Of a stretch of DNA of 64,000 nucleotides, positions 41,201 to 54,749 are shown one piece after another. Origin of the DNA: Rotaria sp. Silwood1. Taxonomy: Eukaryota; Rotifera; Eurotatoria; Philodinida; Philodinidae. The position numbers and the translations under genes are program-made. Under the pieces are notes generated by a model. It was given only the letters and a program-made list of their open reading frames with translations, did no database searches and had not been told where the DNA came from. Positions within the stretch are counted from its first letter, which is position 1. Every line of letters starts with the position of its first letter. Where the stretch lies: positions 62,001 through 126,000 of the forward strand of contig CAJNOP010000088.1 in the NCBI GenBank assembly GCA_905250075.1, read 5' to 3'.

Positions 41201-44200
41201 ATTCATCACTTTTGAGAATATAGTGAGAAATCTTAAGATTTGAATAATTCTAAAAGAATTCGAATTAATAAATTTATTCTAAAAAGCGTATGATTATAAG
41301 AATACCGTGAAAGTCGTAGTCAAAACGATTGTTTTCTTTAGGAGATGTTCAAAGTTTGAAAAAACTGATTCAACTTCAGAAATTTGAATATTGAATATCT
41401 CAAAAAACAAGCAATCATTTTAAATTAAACTTCATTTCCTATCAAAAATGCTTTGTTTAATTATCCTGTCAATACTTTGAACTACAATAAAAATCTAACA
41501 AAACTATCGTAGCTCTGTAGAAAGAACGTTTGTATACCTCAAGCTTTTTTAGAGTTATTCTAATCTAGAGATCTCTACATATCTAAAATTTGTTAGCACA
41601 ATCCCTGCGAGATAAAAAGGTAATACTCAATGCAGCTACTGTTTCTAATCATAGGGAAATGGTTCTATTAAATCTAGTTTTAGACAATTTTTTTTTCAAC
41701 ATCCTTTCACATTATCCTTAAGAAATGTACTAAAGAAGTATGTCATATAATATAATGACACATTATTGATATACAGTCTGTGATCATATATCATCAACGT
41801 CTGTCACGGTTTATGATAGACTCTGATTGACATCTGTCATAATTTACGGACGAGGATTAACCTCTATATGTCAACACTCCTTCTAGGATGTGTTTCAAAA
41901 AATCATGAGCTGAGAAATATTGAATCATTTCAAGCGTTTTCATAGTTTGTTGGTTTAATAATCCACCATTTCATGAGTGAATTTGACAGTATGAATTTTT
42001 ATTAAAATCATATTGTAACGTATTCTTAATTCTAATGCCCTATTCATATGCACTTTTTTAGACAATTCAATTTTTGTTAAAATTGGTTAATCAAACTTTT
42101 AAAAGTTAGGTTGATCGATAGAGAATTCACTACACAATGTTGTTTTGTCTATTATGAATAAACAAAATAACTAAACATTTGAGCTCTCAAAATTAAATCA
42201 ATATATTCTTGTCTTTTCAAATTGACGTATATTTAGCCGTACGCTAGGTTCATAAGGAAGATGATTTGTTAGTTTAATCATGCATAATCATCATTGAATA
42301 TTAATCTAGTTCCTTGTTAACATGACAAATATGAGAAAATGTTCGAGTCCGATGAAGAGCAATTTGAATATGCAAAAAACTTGCCAATAAAATATGCTTC
42401 TTGATAGAAAGAGTTAGTTAAAAATCGAAGTTTTACTTCGAATCTAATTCTAAATTTGACTTTCGATTTCAATGAAGTGGACTTTGAATTTGATATAAAT
42501 ATGTTTCATTAGAAACTTACTTGAATTTTTAGTTAAATCCATCGGATACGAACTCGTTCAAATCGTACTTTACTATTCTCAATGAAATTCTTTTGATCCA
42601 AATTGGATAGTCGTCCCGAAGATATGATACAATTTTTCTCTAATTTTTTTTGGATTCATTGCCTAGGGCACCTTACATAAATTTTCAGACGACTAATGTC
42701 TATCGAATTCAGATCGGAAACTAGCTCTATGGACTATAATATTCAGCCAATACTGATACTTACAAGGGGGGGGGGGGGTCACAAGTGATAAACTGTTTTT
42801 AAGTTGAAGCTATATTTAATTGATAGGATCTAGTGAGTAAGTAAATACCCTCGAATGATTCGAGCTATTGGAGGATTTGTTGCTGAGATATTGAGTTTTT
42901 AGTGAATTTCTCCTGTAGAATCCTAGTTTTCAAGTGAAATTACACTTTTGAATTTTGGTCTAATAAAGCATAGATACTTTATCGTGATTATTGTAAAAAA
43001 ATAAAGATAAATGAAAGATTGATAACTCTCGAAGATATTTGTTCAAAAGAATATGAATTGTTTTCTACACGCAAGTCCTATCGATGGTTTTATATTGATT
43101 TTTGTTTTACTATTCGAATAAACTCATTCAACAAAAGACTAATCCTAAAATTACAATGTTCATATGATCAATTCTAAGATAGTTTATGTCTGTATATTGT
43201 CGAAATGCAATTATAATAATTATAATTCATTCAATTAATATTTAACTTACGTTCACGTATAGTGTTTTGACAAGTACTTGCTAATCTATCTAACGGATAA
43301 ATATGTTTTAATTCGATCAATGATTTTTTATTTAACATAACATTTTTTATACAACCAATAAAATCGTCTCCATTGAAATTTGATAATTGTTCTTTAATAA
43401 AATGATCTAATTTGCCAATATAAATCGTATTTATATAAAATATATCAAATACATTTTCTATTTTTGTATTTTCATCAAGTTCAAATAATAAATAATTTTG
43501 ATTAATTAATTTTACGGTTATTTTATGTTCATTTTTATCATTAATTAAATTATTTATTGAAATTTCTATTGGTTGTCTTCGTTTATTATAATATGTTAAG
43601 AATAAATATTCATGACGAATACTTAATATAATAAAATTTTCATATGTACTATCAGCTAATGAACAAATAATACTATTGGATTCTTGTGTAGAAAAAAACA
43701 ATGAAAACATATGAAATTCTTCAGGATAATCAAAAGTAATAATTAAAGGACGATCATTTTCTTTAAATGAAATAATTTGATCAATAGAAATATCGTATAT
43801 GGATTTTATTGTAATATCATTCAAGAAACATTGTTGTCGATTTAATGATATATCTTCAAATGAGAATATTTCATTGTTATAAGTTACATTTTCTATACAA
43901 CCAATAAATTGATTATGTAAACCAAATATAAAATTTTCAATGATTAAATATGATGTTGAAAATTGAATAGAAATTTTCTTATTTGTATTTATCCATGCTT
44001 TGAGAGTTTGATTATTTAGTTCTAATTGTACGAAATAAAGCTTTCCATCATTAATTGGTTTTTGTTTTTCATTTGAGAAAATTCTTTGTGCTGATTGATC
44101 TCGAATGACTAATGTTAGATAACCATCAATATCAATATTTAAATGAATTTCGCCAAATTGTATAAGTGTACTATGATTTGAATATGTACGAAATAAAAAT

Positions 44201-46581
44201 GAAAATGTTTTAAAGAATGATTTGATTGGGGATGGAAATATGATTTCATTATTGTCATTTGGAAGAAAAGCAATCGTTTGAATTAATTCAGATTGATTTA
44301 TAGCTAATGAAATTGTCGTTATTATAGAATCTTCAAAGTTCTCATCTGAAATATCTCCTTCACGAAGATTTAAAGATCGATTCGCATTAGACACTATAAT
44401 CTAAATAATAGAAAACAAGTATTATTATTATAATATGTATAGTATGAACAAAACATTTAGCACAATTATATTTTTGAGGTATTTTGAAGAAATGGCCACT
44501 GACAAAACAAGACTCCAAAACAAAAAAAAAACTATTGTCATATGATTTTAAAATAAGATCCTATAATAGAACCAATATTTCTAAGTGAAATATGAGACGT
44601 CTGTGAGCTTTGCATAATCTTTCCTCACTAAACTGCATTCAATCTACAGAGAGTTTTGAAACTTTTCGTTGATCAATTGTATAGAAAAGTTTATATAGAA
44701 TATCCGCATGTTTCATTTTGTTTAAAAATATTAGCTCTATAATATAAAATGATTTTCAAAACATTTCATATCAAATACAACAAGATACACTTCGAGAGTG
44801 TTGCTTTTCAAAAATCGTTTCCACCTAACTGAAATACATAAAACTAAAAGTTGATAGTGGCACATTCTCAAAAGCATGATGAACTTCATCGATTTCTCTT
44901 CGGTAATTTTTGACGGTCTTTTAGATTCTTGCCGATTTACTACTATACTGATCTCGCAAAGGTATTGAAAAGCATTCGTAGTATAACGTATGGCTAGCGT
45001 CCGTAGACTAAATTCGACTTGCATTTTCTGTTCACAACGATATATACTTCATCTTGGACAAAATTATTTTTATTCTAATCTTTACAAGTATAGACATTTA
45101 TCTGAAAATATGTACAACAGAACTTCAAAGAGTATAAAAAATCGCTTAAACTGTTTAAGTGCTATTCATGTAAACTTTTCGCACAGACTTTCGGGACAGC
45201 TTGCATTACAATTACTCTTTTATGGTAAAAATCATATGAACACTTATTCACTTTTAATAGAACAATTGATGAATCTATCAACTCATCGTTTTATTGTTGA
45301 CCATTGTGCACTCACATCTGTATTGAGTGAATTAAATGCATTTATATGAATTTTATCTTCACATGTAATTTTAATAATGTTGCAGAATCTGTTTGTTATG
45401 TATATTATGACAGAATTCGATACAAGTAATTATCAAAAAGGAATTAAATATAGATCTAAGAATTTAGATTGTAATCCCAATCGTCTACAACAATCTTATT
45501 AACATTAGTTCGAAACCCTTCCTCAATTTTCCTATAGAAAAGAGCATTGCATTTTTTGAAAAGACTATAGTTACTTAAATTATTTGTAATTTAATTTTCA
45601 CATTGTTTAAACTACAATAAAAAGAACTTACATCATCAATTTTACCATTATAATTACTATCGGGTACAATTGTTAATTGTGCTCCAATGAAAATATTTGT
45701 TCTTTCTTGCCATTTATCAGACAGTTCATTATCTGATTGTTCAACATTATCAAGAGTATATCGCAACTACAAAAAAAAACAAATATTTCTGTTTGACATA
45801 TTAAAATTATTTTGGAAAAATGAACATCTTAATAGAATAAAATATCAAACCTTTCTATTTGATCGTTCAATATATAATCGATGCCATTGTCCATTATTAA
45901 TTAAATTTGTATCATTTTTTGTTGTTAATACTACCTCAGGTAGATTATCTTGTGAAAAAGTAAATTTCAATCGACCATTCTAAAAATTAGTCGCATGAAA
46001 AACAAAAAACCTTTTTTTTTTAATATTTAAAACAAAACAAACTTCAATATTAAATGCATAACTAATATTCTCATTGGCAATACCAGCAAGAATAGTTATT
46101 GTTTTTGATATTTGTTGATTTGTAAGAATAGAAAAAGCAATTGATTCAATTGATGTATAATCTTCTTCAGCAGTAATATATTTCTTAGGTATGTCAATTG
46201 TTGATGAATATTCAATAATCGTCTCGGGTATAAAATTACTGCTATTGAATGAATCTTCTGTAAGAGCATTGTCTAAACAATCATAAAATATAAACAATGA
46301 AAGAACAGACTAATTTTCATCCATTAACATAAAGAATGAATATTCAATCTTCTACTTGCACTCTTGATTAAGAACAAACATAAGCGAGTCATTATTTTAA
46401 CTTCTCTATAAATATCTGATTTTAAGAGCTTACCGAGAGTTAACGTAGCATTCGACGATAAGATATCGGTATTATTAATATCATTGTATAAAATTCTCAA
46501 ATATTGTTCATGTTGACATAAATATGATTTAATAAAAATTAAGATTGAAATAATACATAAAATTCTTTGTGTAAATTTCAT
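32267..46581 (-). CDS. laminin-G / EGF / TM / WD40 transmembrane receptor-like protein
   Basis: Twenty-five exons join in one frame (5778 nt, 1925 aa). Exon upper ends: 46581, 46272, 45979, 45766, 44400, 40949, 40082, 39905, 39721, 38128, 37931, 37442, 36288, 36015, 35132, 34977, 34799, 34627, 34459, 34116, 33959, 33712, 33374, 33171, 32494. A signal peptide (RILCIISILIFIKSYLC) starts it. About five laminin-G domains follow (e.g. NGRLKFTFSQDN, NGQWHRLYIERSNRK, FIGCIENVTYNNE, FVGCFANITYN, CGKNFIGYVQD). Nine EGF repeats come next (residues about 1009-1340; DPCSNYLCNHGSCQ is typical), then a Thr-rich stem, one TM (PIGWILALVSGLLLLPLALAF, about 1387-1410) and a WD40 propeller (about 1500-1925) with RITDIKLSPDRSYFVTSSAD, AKVWN and TTGSRDQNICLWR. 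The outer part resembles neurexin/Crumbs-type adhesion receptors; the WD40 tail should be cytoplasmic. Function is unknown. The single-gene join at 39604/38128 is inferred from frame, phase and splice sites; two adjacent genes is the alternative. Confidence 0.75.
38054..38168 (-). other. possible alternative first exon with its own signal peptide
   Basis: The ATG at 38168 opens MKFFISLLLITTIAEAAPPP, a textbook signal peptide, in frame with the EGF exons and ending at the same GTAAGT donor (38053). It would encode a 955-aa EGF-TM-WD40 protein without laminin-G domains. The same bases also form a polypyrimidine tract and AG acceptor (ccactatag before 38128) usable by the long form. Both uses fit the sequence; transcripts must decide. 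Confidence 0.5.
40950..43250. other. 2.3-kb intron of the LamG-EGF-WD40 gene
   Basis: Contains no exon-like frame. It includes a homopolymer of 13 G (42766-42778), unusual in this AT-rich sequence. No clear repeat arms seen. Confidence 0.6.
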
Positions 46582-49500
46582 TTTGTTTTAATCAGATAAA
46601 CTTAAAGATGACAATTGTATTTAGGGAAGTTGATATAAAACAATGAAGTGAAAGATGTGAAAGCTTCTATTAGAAGAAAGAAAAAATATAAATGTACATT
46701 TTATCTCTCTGTCTTGCTCTCACGCTGTCTCATTATTACTATGCTGGCTGTTCAATGACCATAATCCAAACATTAAGCGAATGAGAAGGAAAAGATTTTT
46801 CATCCTTTCATATATATATACTCATACTAGTTATATACTCTTTGGTCAACATTTCTTTTCTGTATCGTTCAATATATATATATATTTTAGTCAGTCATGA
46901 TGAAGATGAATAGAGAGAATTTGAGTCAATTGTAAGTAACGCAGTATGAGAAAGGACAAAAGAAAATTTTCTCTTTGTGATTTCCAGTAAAAAAAACATA
47001 ACATCAAATTATTTCAACGTCACTTTTGAAAAGGCAATGAACTATTGTAATTGTTTTGATGGTCAATAGCATAATATCGATTAATGTCTGTCTTCTATTG
47101 TGCATGAACAATATACTGAATGTATATTTATGCATAGGCAGAATTAGTTGTCGCTGACTGATGAATACTTTGAGTTGTCTATTCGATCAAAAAATGAAAA
47201 ACAAAAAAAAAGAAGTAAACTATTCCAATCACACATACTAGGTAATGGTTGATGAAAGCCTATGTTCTGTATTAACTTTAATCCCTCTCTTTTTTTTTCG
47301 GTTGTACATACAATAACCTTTTTCGACGTTGTACGCATTTTTATACAATTACATATGTATTTAGTTCGAATGCAGTATATTCATATGTCGCATGATTAAG
47401 ATAAAATTAAATCATAATGTAAGCTTTATGTATATGTCCCTACAGCACACGATCAATTATCTTTTGTCGAAAAAAAAAAGGAATATAAACATATTGAACA
47501 AATTACATTAAATAACTACTAAATTCTCGATTTTTCTATTAAGATATTATATTATGTAAGAAGGCTCAGAAGAATAAAACTCCTTGATGATACAAATCAT
47601 TATTAATAACAAGCAAAATACATCAACCAAAAAAATATATACAATGTGTGATCTAAGAAGTTGACTAAATAAATAATCTTCTTTCTTCTTAAGTGAACAA
47701 TGCGTCTCATTAGGCCCTTTCTTTATAGAATCTCATACGGCAAACAAAAACACATATTCATCTGTTAATTGATATTGCTAAAAGAATATCGAATAGCACA
47801 ATCAATACAATATACACTTAAGTATATAACAATTATTTTCTAATAGTATTCAAAGTAATTTCATATTTAAATAAAAATACTTCCATAAATATGTTATTAA
47901 TAGATTTGACTATTGAAAATAATTAATATAAATTATGTAATATTCTTAAGAATTACATAGTTGATCATCTTTTATAGATTAATCGAAACATATTGTATAC
48001 ATCAATAGACTGTTATATTGATATTTACATTGTCATGCATTCAAACTATTTGTTGTACCTCGTTTTAGACAGTTTAATACTGCTTATGCATAACATTCGA
48101 ATTAATGCTAAATTCTTTGCAATCAATAATATTATTCTCTTTCGAAAAAGAAATTTGAATATCAACCAATCGATTCTTCATAGAACCAAACTACTAAATA
48201 AATACAAAGACAAACTGATGTAACAAATGGATTTATATGTTTTAAATATAAATGATAGAAAAGAAAACGAAAATGATTTATTGAATTTCGTTTAAAAAAG
48301 GCCATAGTAGGACTTTTTGTGTGAACAGATATGTGAGCAAACATATTGAAGAATTTCATATCTTTCTTTTCTGTTATATTTGCATATTTGATATAGAGTT
48401 GAAAGAAAATGACACGAGTAGTTACTCCTACAACCATCGCTGTCTTATCGACCCCTCTCCCTGCCCAATATGCAATAATAACAGAAAAGACAGATATGGA
48501 GTTGTTCTGTGTACATGCCTCTGCATATGTACCCACACCAAATAAACCCGGTTGTAAGAAGACAGCATTGCTGCCGAAACGTTAATCAAAAATGGCCTAT
48601 GTAAATGATTATTAATTGAAATTGCGGTAAAGAATCCTTGAATCCAATGAAAAGATAAAGAGACAATAATGATGATAGATTGAGAGCAAGAAATAATGGC
48701 ATATTATAAGAAAATTCAGTTAGGTGTCGCACAAAAAATCATAGAACTAATGGTCAAAATGAAGAAAACTTTGAATTGATTACATTCATATGAAATGATG
48801 TATCATGCTTTCAATTTCATAAATAGTCAACTTTGTACAATAAAACGCAAACATGTTGAATGCTTAATAATCATTTGTGATATGAATCGATAGTGGAAAA
48901 AAAGATTATTATAATTAGAATTATCTAATTGAATATCACCAATATACGTTTTAATTCTATTGATTATACTTTGTTTCCTTTTATACATAAACCTTGTTTA
49001 ATAATATTGAATAGTATCGCCAATTGAAATGATGATTTATTATTAATTGATGTGAAATTAAAATCAAGTCAAATACAAGTTTTTTTGTTTTGATAGAATA
49101 TTGCAAATAAAAATGAAATGCTTTTTGTTTTACACTATAGTGAATGTAACTTTTAATTTTCAAAAGGTGATAATTAGTTCATTTATATTGTTCTACTTTC
49201 TGACACCTGTTAGTTTAAGTGTCTACCAATATTAATAATGGGAAAAGATTCGTCTATCAACAATTTGTTTTAACCAATGAAACTTTAGTATTGACATTAA
49301 ATTGCTATTTGATTTTACTCTACAGACTAATTTATTAAGCAGCACTCAATCTACCTTGATATAATGTTAAGAAAGTATTAATTATTGAACTGTAATATTG
49401 AAATTTATCTATGTTTTTCATATTGTTTTCTTAATTTAAAGCATCTAAGCATTGGTATAGATGTGCTGAAAGATATTATAGGGAATAAGAGAAAACACCT

Positions 49501-50827
49501 TGTCATCAATTGTCAATGTCAACTACATGCATGTTGTGTTGATTATCATCAACAATGCATATAACCGATATCTTTATTCATCGAGAATAAAGTAAACAAA
49601 TGAAAACATGTATTTTCAGACTGTTTTTTTTCCAAACACTTATCCTTGATAGACAAGACAGAAAGTTAGATTTATGATCTATTAGATAGTTTTATTTAGA
49701 AGAATATATTATCTTATTTCCAACGTCATAGTATAATTTACTATACAAAATGCATAACAAGGTTTAACTAAATGATATAATCAATCGATCATATATTCTC
49801 ATAGAAAGAATGGCCTCCCAAATTGCTTCTCTGGAATAAAAAATGAGAATTGTTACTATATTTTCATGCAAGAAGTTCATTTCTTTGATCCATTGATCAA
49901 GTAACCTTCATGATTCATAAGAAACATGTCAAAAAATAAATTGCTATGAAATATTATCATTGACCTCAGTAAAGACCAATAACTATGAACAACTTCAAAA
50001 TAATTATATCCCAACTTTCTAATGACGGCTTGTTGTCTACGACTGCAAATCTTTGTATATCTATATAATTTACTCCCTTTGAACATGTAAGATAAGTTTC
50101 AGATCACCTATCAAAATGTAAAGAGAAAAAAGAATAGTCGTCTTCTTTATATAACTCATCAACGATGACAATTCTTTTTTGAAGTCAATGGTCACACTTC
50201 AAAGTGAAATTTTTAATATATATCTTATCAATAAGGTCGTCATGGTTGACTGGTTAATTTATTCAATACGTATTCACAAGGTATTGTATTCAAGTCTTAC
50301 TATTAACAACCATAAAATGACCCTAAGCAAGTCACAACGACTGTTTGTCTCGAATTATCATAAGTTGTGATATACACCTCCTGCTGTGGTTAGTTGTCGT
50401 GTATAAGAAGCTTAAGAACTCTGTAGCAGATCGAGCTTCTGTCCAGAGTTGCAGGTAGTTGTAGGAAAAATATTGAACAAATGAATTTTTCTTTTTAAAA
50501 AAAAAACTTATTATTCAATTTAATTTGTTCTGTACGAAATGCAGTTAAATTTAATTTTTGTTTCACACCTAACACCTTTTAAGTGTGAGTTATTAAATCA
50601 AGATATTTCATTTCAATGAAAGGAATGTAATCATTCATTTAAAGGTAAATGTGAAATTTAACAAAAAGAAAAAGCATATAATATATAATGATTAAATCTA
50701 TCTAGTTTTCTCAGTAATTACAAGAAAAATATTGGCATGAGGAAAATTTTGCTGGTTTTTATATATAACTGTACATCAATAATGCCGATGCAACCAATAA
50801 AAGAAAAAAAAAATCAATAAATAAATT
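46582..50827. other. intergenic, 4.2 kb, no gene supported
   Basis: Upstream side of the LamG-EGF-WD40 gene, so its promoter should lie in the first kilobase. Short TA runs occur near 46810-46820 and 46874-46885. A small patch of ordinary composition (about 48400-48600) includes gctgccgaaacgtt at about 48572, and a Cys-rich frame (48321-48545) without a recognisable domain. It may be a decayed repeat end. Nothing else is seen. Confidence 0.5.
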
Positions 50828-51271
50828 CTATAAAATAATACATCCTTTCTTTTTCTTTTGTTCATTTGTTAATTTATAATTATTTGGATTTGAATTTGGA
50901 TTTGGTCTTGAATTTGGTTTTGTATACATATTCGTATTTGTATTTATATTCGTATTTGTATTTGTATTTGATAATGATGTGTTATCTGGTCTGTTACTTG
51001 GTTGACTTCGCATACCAGAATTTGAATGTATATTATGTTCAGTACTCATATTTCGTGTTTTGTTATGATGTGAAGTATTATTAGGTACACTTGTTCGTTG
51101 AGAAACTTTTCGATTATTTGTTGGTATAGTATGTGGTCTTTCTTGATTATATGTACCTAATAATTGATCACGATAAGGTGTGTCATGTTCACAATGAAAA
51201 ACATTTTTTTGTTGACAAAGAGAACAACGAAAATCGTCCCGTACAGATGGTAAACCATGATATGTTGCCAT
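50828..51271 (-). CDS. small CaaX-box protein with N-terminal Cys cluster, 147 aa
   Basis: A single exon. The N-terminus MATYHGLPSVRDDFRCSLC has a CxxC followed by HC (Cys 16, 19, 27), which could be half a zinc site. The middle is Asn/Thr/Ser/Pro-rich and repetitive (NTNTNTNINTNTN), probably disordered. The end, EQKKKKGCIIL, is a polybasic stretch plus CaaX box; the terminal Leu predicts geranylgeranylation and membrane anchoring by analogy with small GTPases, although no GTPase domain is present. No family is recognised. Part of the low-complexity tract may vary in length. It is likely a real lipid-anchored protein. Confidence 0.65.
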   Translation of the reverse strand: MATYHGLPSVRDDFRCSLCQQKNVFHCEHDTPYRDQLLGTYNQERPHTIPTNNRKVSQRTSVPNNTSHHNKTRNMSTEHNIHSNSGMRSQPSNRPDNTSLSNTNTNTNINTNTNMYTKPNSRPNPNSNPNNYKLTNEQKKKKGCIIL

Positions 51272-53415
51272 TTATTTTGTAAATATGAATATTAATTAGA
51301 AGAAGAAAAATAAATCTAAAAATATTCTTTAACAAGAACATACTTGATAATCTTTCAGTGTTGTTAGTGGTGACAAAAAAGAAGACAAATGTTTACTATA
51401 ATATCAGTGAACACTAGAGTATTATCGGACCATCTTTTTCAGACATACTTCACTTATGGATGAATAGCAATACTTGCTAGTCGATAATGTTCAATAGATG
51501 CGAAAGATTTTCTTTTTACTTATTCAATGAAATAAAGAGAAAAAAAAATTCTTTTTTATATTAATCTTGATACTATCATCAAGTAAATCATTAACTAAGA
51601 TTTTAAAATAATAAAAGAAATCTTATTAGTTTTTTTGATGTTTGATATATGCATTTGTGTTTTACTGTTCAATTTTTAGACAATAGACAAGTATTCAATA
51701 GTCTGAATAAAATAAGTGTGTTATGGAATTTGTGCTGAATGAAAGACTCTCTTAAAAATTCATATGAATTCACTGAGCTTCTGTTTGATAGTATCATGCG
51801 AAACCCAAAAAGTTTCGTCCACTAGACATAGGTTTCGTAAAACACTTTTTTTTTTATGTAATGTACTTATAACAATTCTTCGCAGTATTACTCATAAAAA
51901 CGCAATCATGAATAGGTTTCCTACTTACTAAATTCTTTTATATAGATTTATTTGTACTTCATTTGTTTTTATCCGCCAAATCATTGTATTAGTTACAACA
52001 TTTGAACCTCGTTAAAAATTTTGCCTATTTATCCTATTGTTATATTATCATTGACCTGAGATACTTAAATATATGTTTTATTAAAGGATATGTAAATTTC
52101 TTTCAGGAGTCTGACAAAGTAAAATAGCGGATGGTTCAACAAGTGCAAATCCATTTGAGTAACGAGAATGAAACTAGAAAAAAAAATGATTTCAAACTAA
52201 TTCTGTTTTGGAAGTGAAGAGTACGCAACTTTTCTCCCCTATAACTAAATCATTGATCTTTTAAACACTCACCGCTTCTGAATAAATGTAATGGCATATA
52301 TTCATCTCTATTCGTTGATTTTTGATGTTATGAAAGAAAGAGAATAAAAGAATTGTAATGTTGAACGAACTTCTTTAACGTTTCTTTTGCGATATTTTTT
52401 TCTTTTTAATACACCCTTTTTTTTCTTTCATACGATGTTTAAATACGTAAATGTATGTGACACATGCTTTTTTCGCTCTTGGTCATGACATAAAAAAATT
52501 TGCTACCTTGACAACCGATCAACAATATGTTTAATAGTGAATCAATCAAAGAAAGAAAAACCAATTCAGACACATAACTACGTAGTTACGTTTACATTCA
52601 CATAGAATTGATTAAATTCTTTTGTCATAAACTGAAAAATAAAGAAGATAAGATATAAATATGATGAAAATGTCTCGTTTGGATTTTTTTCCAACAATAC
52701 GTTGCTATTATTTAAATTTGCTATTGGCAGATTATATTTCTTCAAAGTGCATATTTAATTTCATTTTCAATATTGGTAAAGTCTATTATATTTAAGATTC
52801 TTAAGTGTCATCTCTTATGAGAGTATTGTTAAGCATCGATCTTTGAAAACATTTGTTTATAGTTTTAAAACAAATGATACCAATCGATAGAGATCAAATT
52901 TTTAAATACCGAGTGTTGCGTGAAGAGTTCGTAGATTTCATATGTAACATTGCTTTTACGATTCGAAATAGCACTTCTGTGCTAAGCATTGTAATAAAAA
53001 TAAATATAAATATGCATTGTCACTGACTAATTATGATAAAACAGATAGCAGAATAAAACTACCAATATTGACAATGAAAGAATCCTTCGGGACTTCAAGA
53101 TAAAAGTGACAAAACTTAAAAAATGATTTCACTTAGAAGAGAGATTATTTTTTTTGCAGAAATGACTGTATTCTTTGAAGTGAACTTTCATCATCATATC
53201 ACGCAACGCTAAAATTTATTCATTACTTTCATCGTATCAAGTTTTTGTGAATATGTGCATATGTCATCTTTGATCTTAATTTTAATCTGTCACAAGAGTG
53301 TGCCTAACAGGTGCATGTATATATAAATCTGTTTGTTCATCAATCACAATCGTGTCATTATTCTGCCATATTCAACTTCCGGTAAAAAAAATGTATATTT
53401 ATTATCATCAAAGCA
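51272..53415. other. intergenic, no gene supported
   Basis: AT-rich sequence upstream of the CaaX gene with no coding chain, RNA gene or well-bounded repeat that I can see. Confidence 0.5.
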
Positions 53416-54046
53416 CTTACGAGGGAACGTCCCTAACTGTCAAATCGCTTTTTGATCGAGTATATGCTCAAACGATAGACCTTAATGAGCTATTAAAGAC
53501 CCTAGAATGGCTTGGTGTTCCAGCTTATTGTTGTCGAGTTATGGACCTTTTACTTGATTTTGGCTTATGGGCATAAGATTCTTCTGAATATCTGAATGAT
53601 CAAATTTCAAACTGAAACTTTGCCCATAGATAGGCCTTATAAGCACTAGAAACTCCCCCTAAGCTTGAACCAGAATGAATGTATCCTTATCGAGATATTC
53701 ACATTTTAGAGCTACGTCTGTTTTGAGCTGTGTTTCAAAATAGAGACATTTTCACGACAAGCTGATATCTCGATAAGGATGCGTTCGTTCTGGCTCAAAC
53801 TTTGGGGAGTTTCTAGTGCTAATAAGGCCTATCTATGGGCAAAATTTCAGTTTGAAATTCGATCATTCAGATATTCAGAAGAATCTGATGCCCATAAACC
53901 AAAATCAAGTAAAAGGCCCATAAGTAGACAACAAAACACTGGAAAGCCAAACCATTGTAGGACATTTAATAACTCACTGAGATCTATCGTTTGAGCACAT
54001 GCCCGATCCAAAAGCGATTTGACAGTTGAGGACGTTCTCTCGTTAG
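53416..54046. repeat. foldback element with mirrored coding-like arms, 631 bp
   Basis: The left arm (53416-about 53700) and right arm (about 53765-54046) are inverted copies meeting near 53730; left cttacgagggaacgtcccta matches the inverse of the right end ctaacgagagaacgtcctca. Both arms encode the same peptide in outward-to-inward orientation: left VKSLFDRVYAQTIDLNELL and LLLDFGLWA (plus), right VKSLLDRACAQTIDLSELL and LLLDFGLWASDSSEY (minus). The similarity at amino-acid level suggests former coding sequence. A further fragment of the family lies at about 21290-21318. No transposase is present. Confidence 0.8.
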
Positions 54047-54749
54047 CATAATTTATCTCTTTTGACTTTATCATAATATTGAATTGAAAATCAAATAGAT
54101 AATTATTATTATTATGAAAGAAAGACAAAGTTGTACTTGAGAAATTGCTCAACATCTTCTTGATATTACTGGGAACATTGATCAAAATCAATCGAATTCC
54201 TGTATATCTAAATGTTTTACTGTTTTGATTTGTTCATTAATGTATTATTATAATTTTTCATATATATTCTAAATAAATAAATCAATAGATTTATATGATA
54301 AAAATCAAAAATGTTATCTTCCTATTTCGATATACGTAAAACTAAACAGATTTCATTATATTATCAGTAAAAGAAGAAGAAAAAGAAAAAAAGTACAGGT
54401 AAAAATAAGTACTAATCTTCTATTTGCATACGAAGACCAACAAAGGACAAGTTACATTGTTTGTACTCGTTTGTTTTTTCAACTAGACATTATCAAAACA
54501 AGTCTAATGTGTTTTTCTTTTCTATTACTTTTATTAAAAATCATTCCAATTAGCACCATCTTTTATCTTAAAAAAAATAAAGGCTTTGAGCACTATTAAT
54601 ATGGCTGAAAGATAAGCAAATGATGCTATCAGTTGAGTCATATATATCTATATAGCCATGTGCGTTCAAAATCAAAAAGTAAATAAAAGGTAAACATTTC
54701 ATATTTTTATTATTTTTAGATATTAATAGTCATAAATAATTATATAACT
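54047..54749. other. upstream region of the SLC45 gene
   Basis: AT-rich, no gene. An acceptor-like tattatttttag ends at 54719, 30 bp before the SLC45 ATG, consistent with a 5'UTR intron or spliced-leader addition. Confidence 0.5.

Noticed and set aside
44990..45349. 119-codon plus-strand frame in a LamG-gene intron
   Set aside because: No family resemblance, no domain features, and it overlaps another open frame on the opposite strand; probably chance.
48321..48545. Cys-rich frame near a gctgccgaaacgtt motif, considered as an EGF-like exon or ribozyme-bearing retroelement end
   Set aside because: Cysteine spacing does not fit EGF, and the CTGATGA core expected for a hammerhead ribozyme is not visible upstream.
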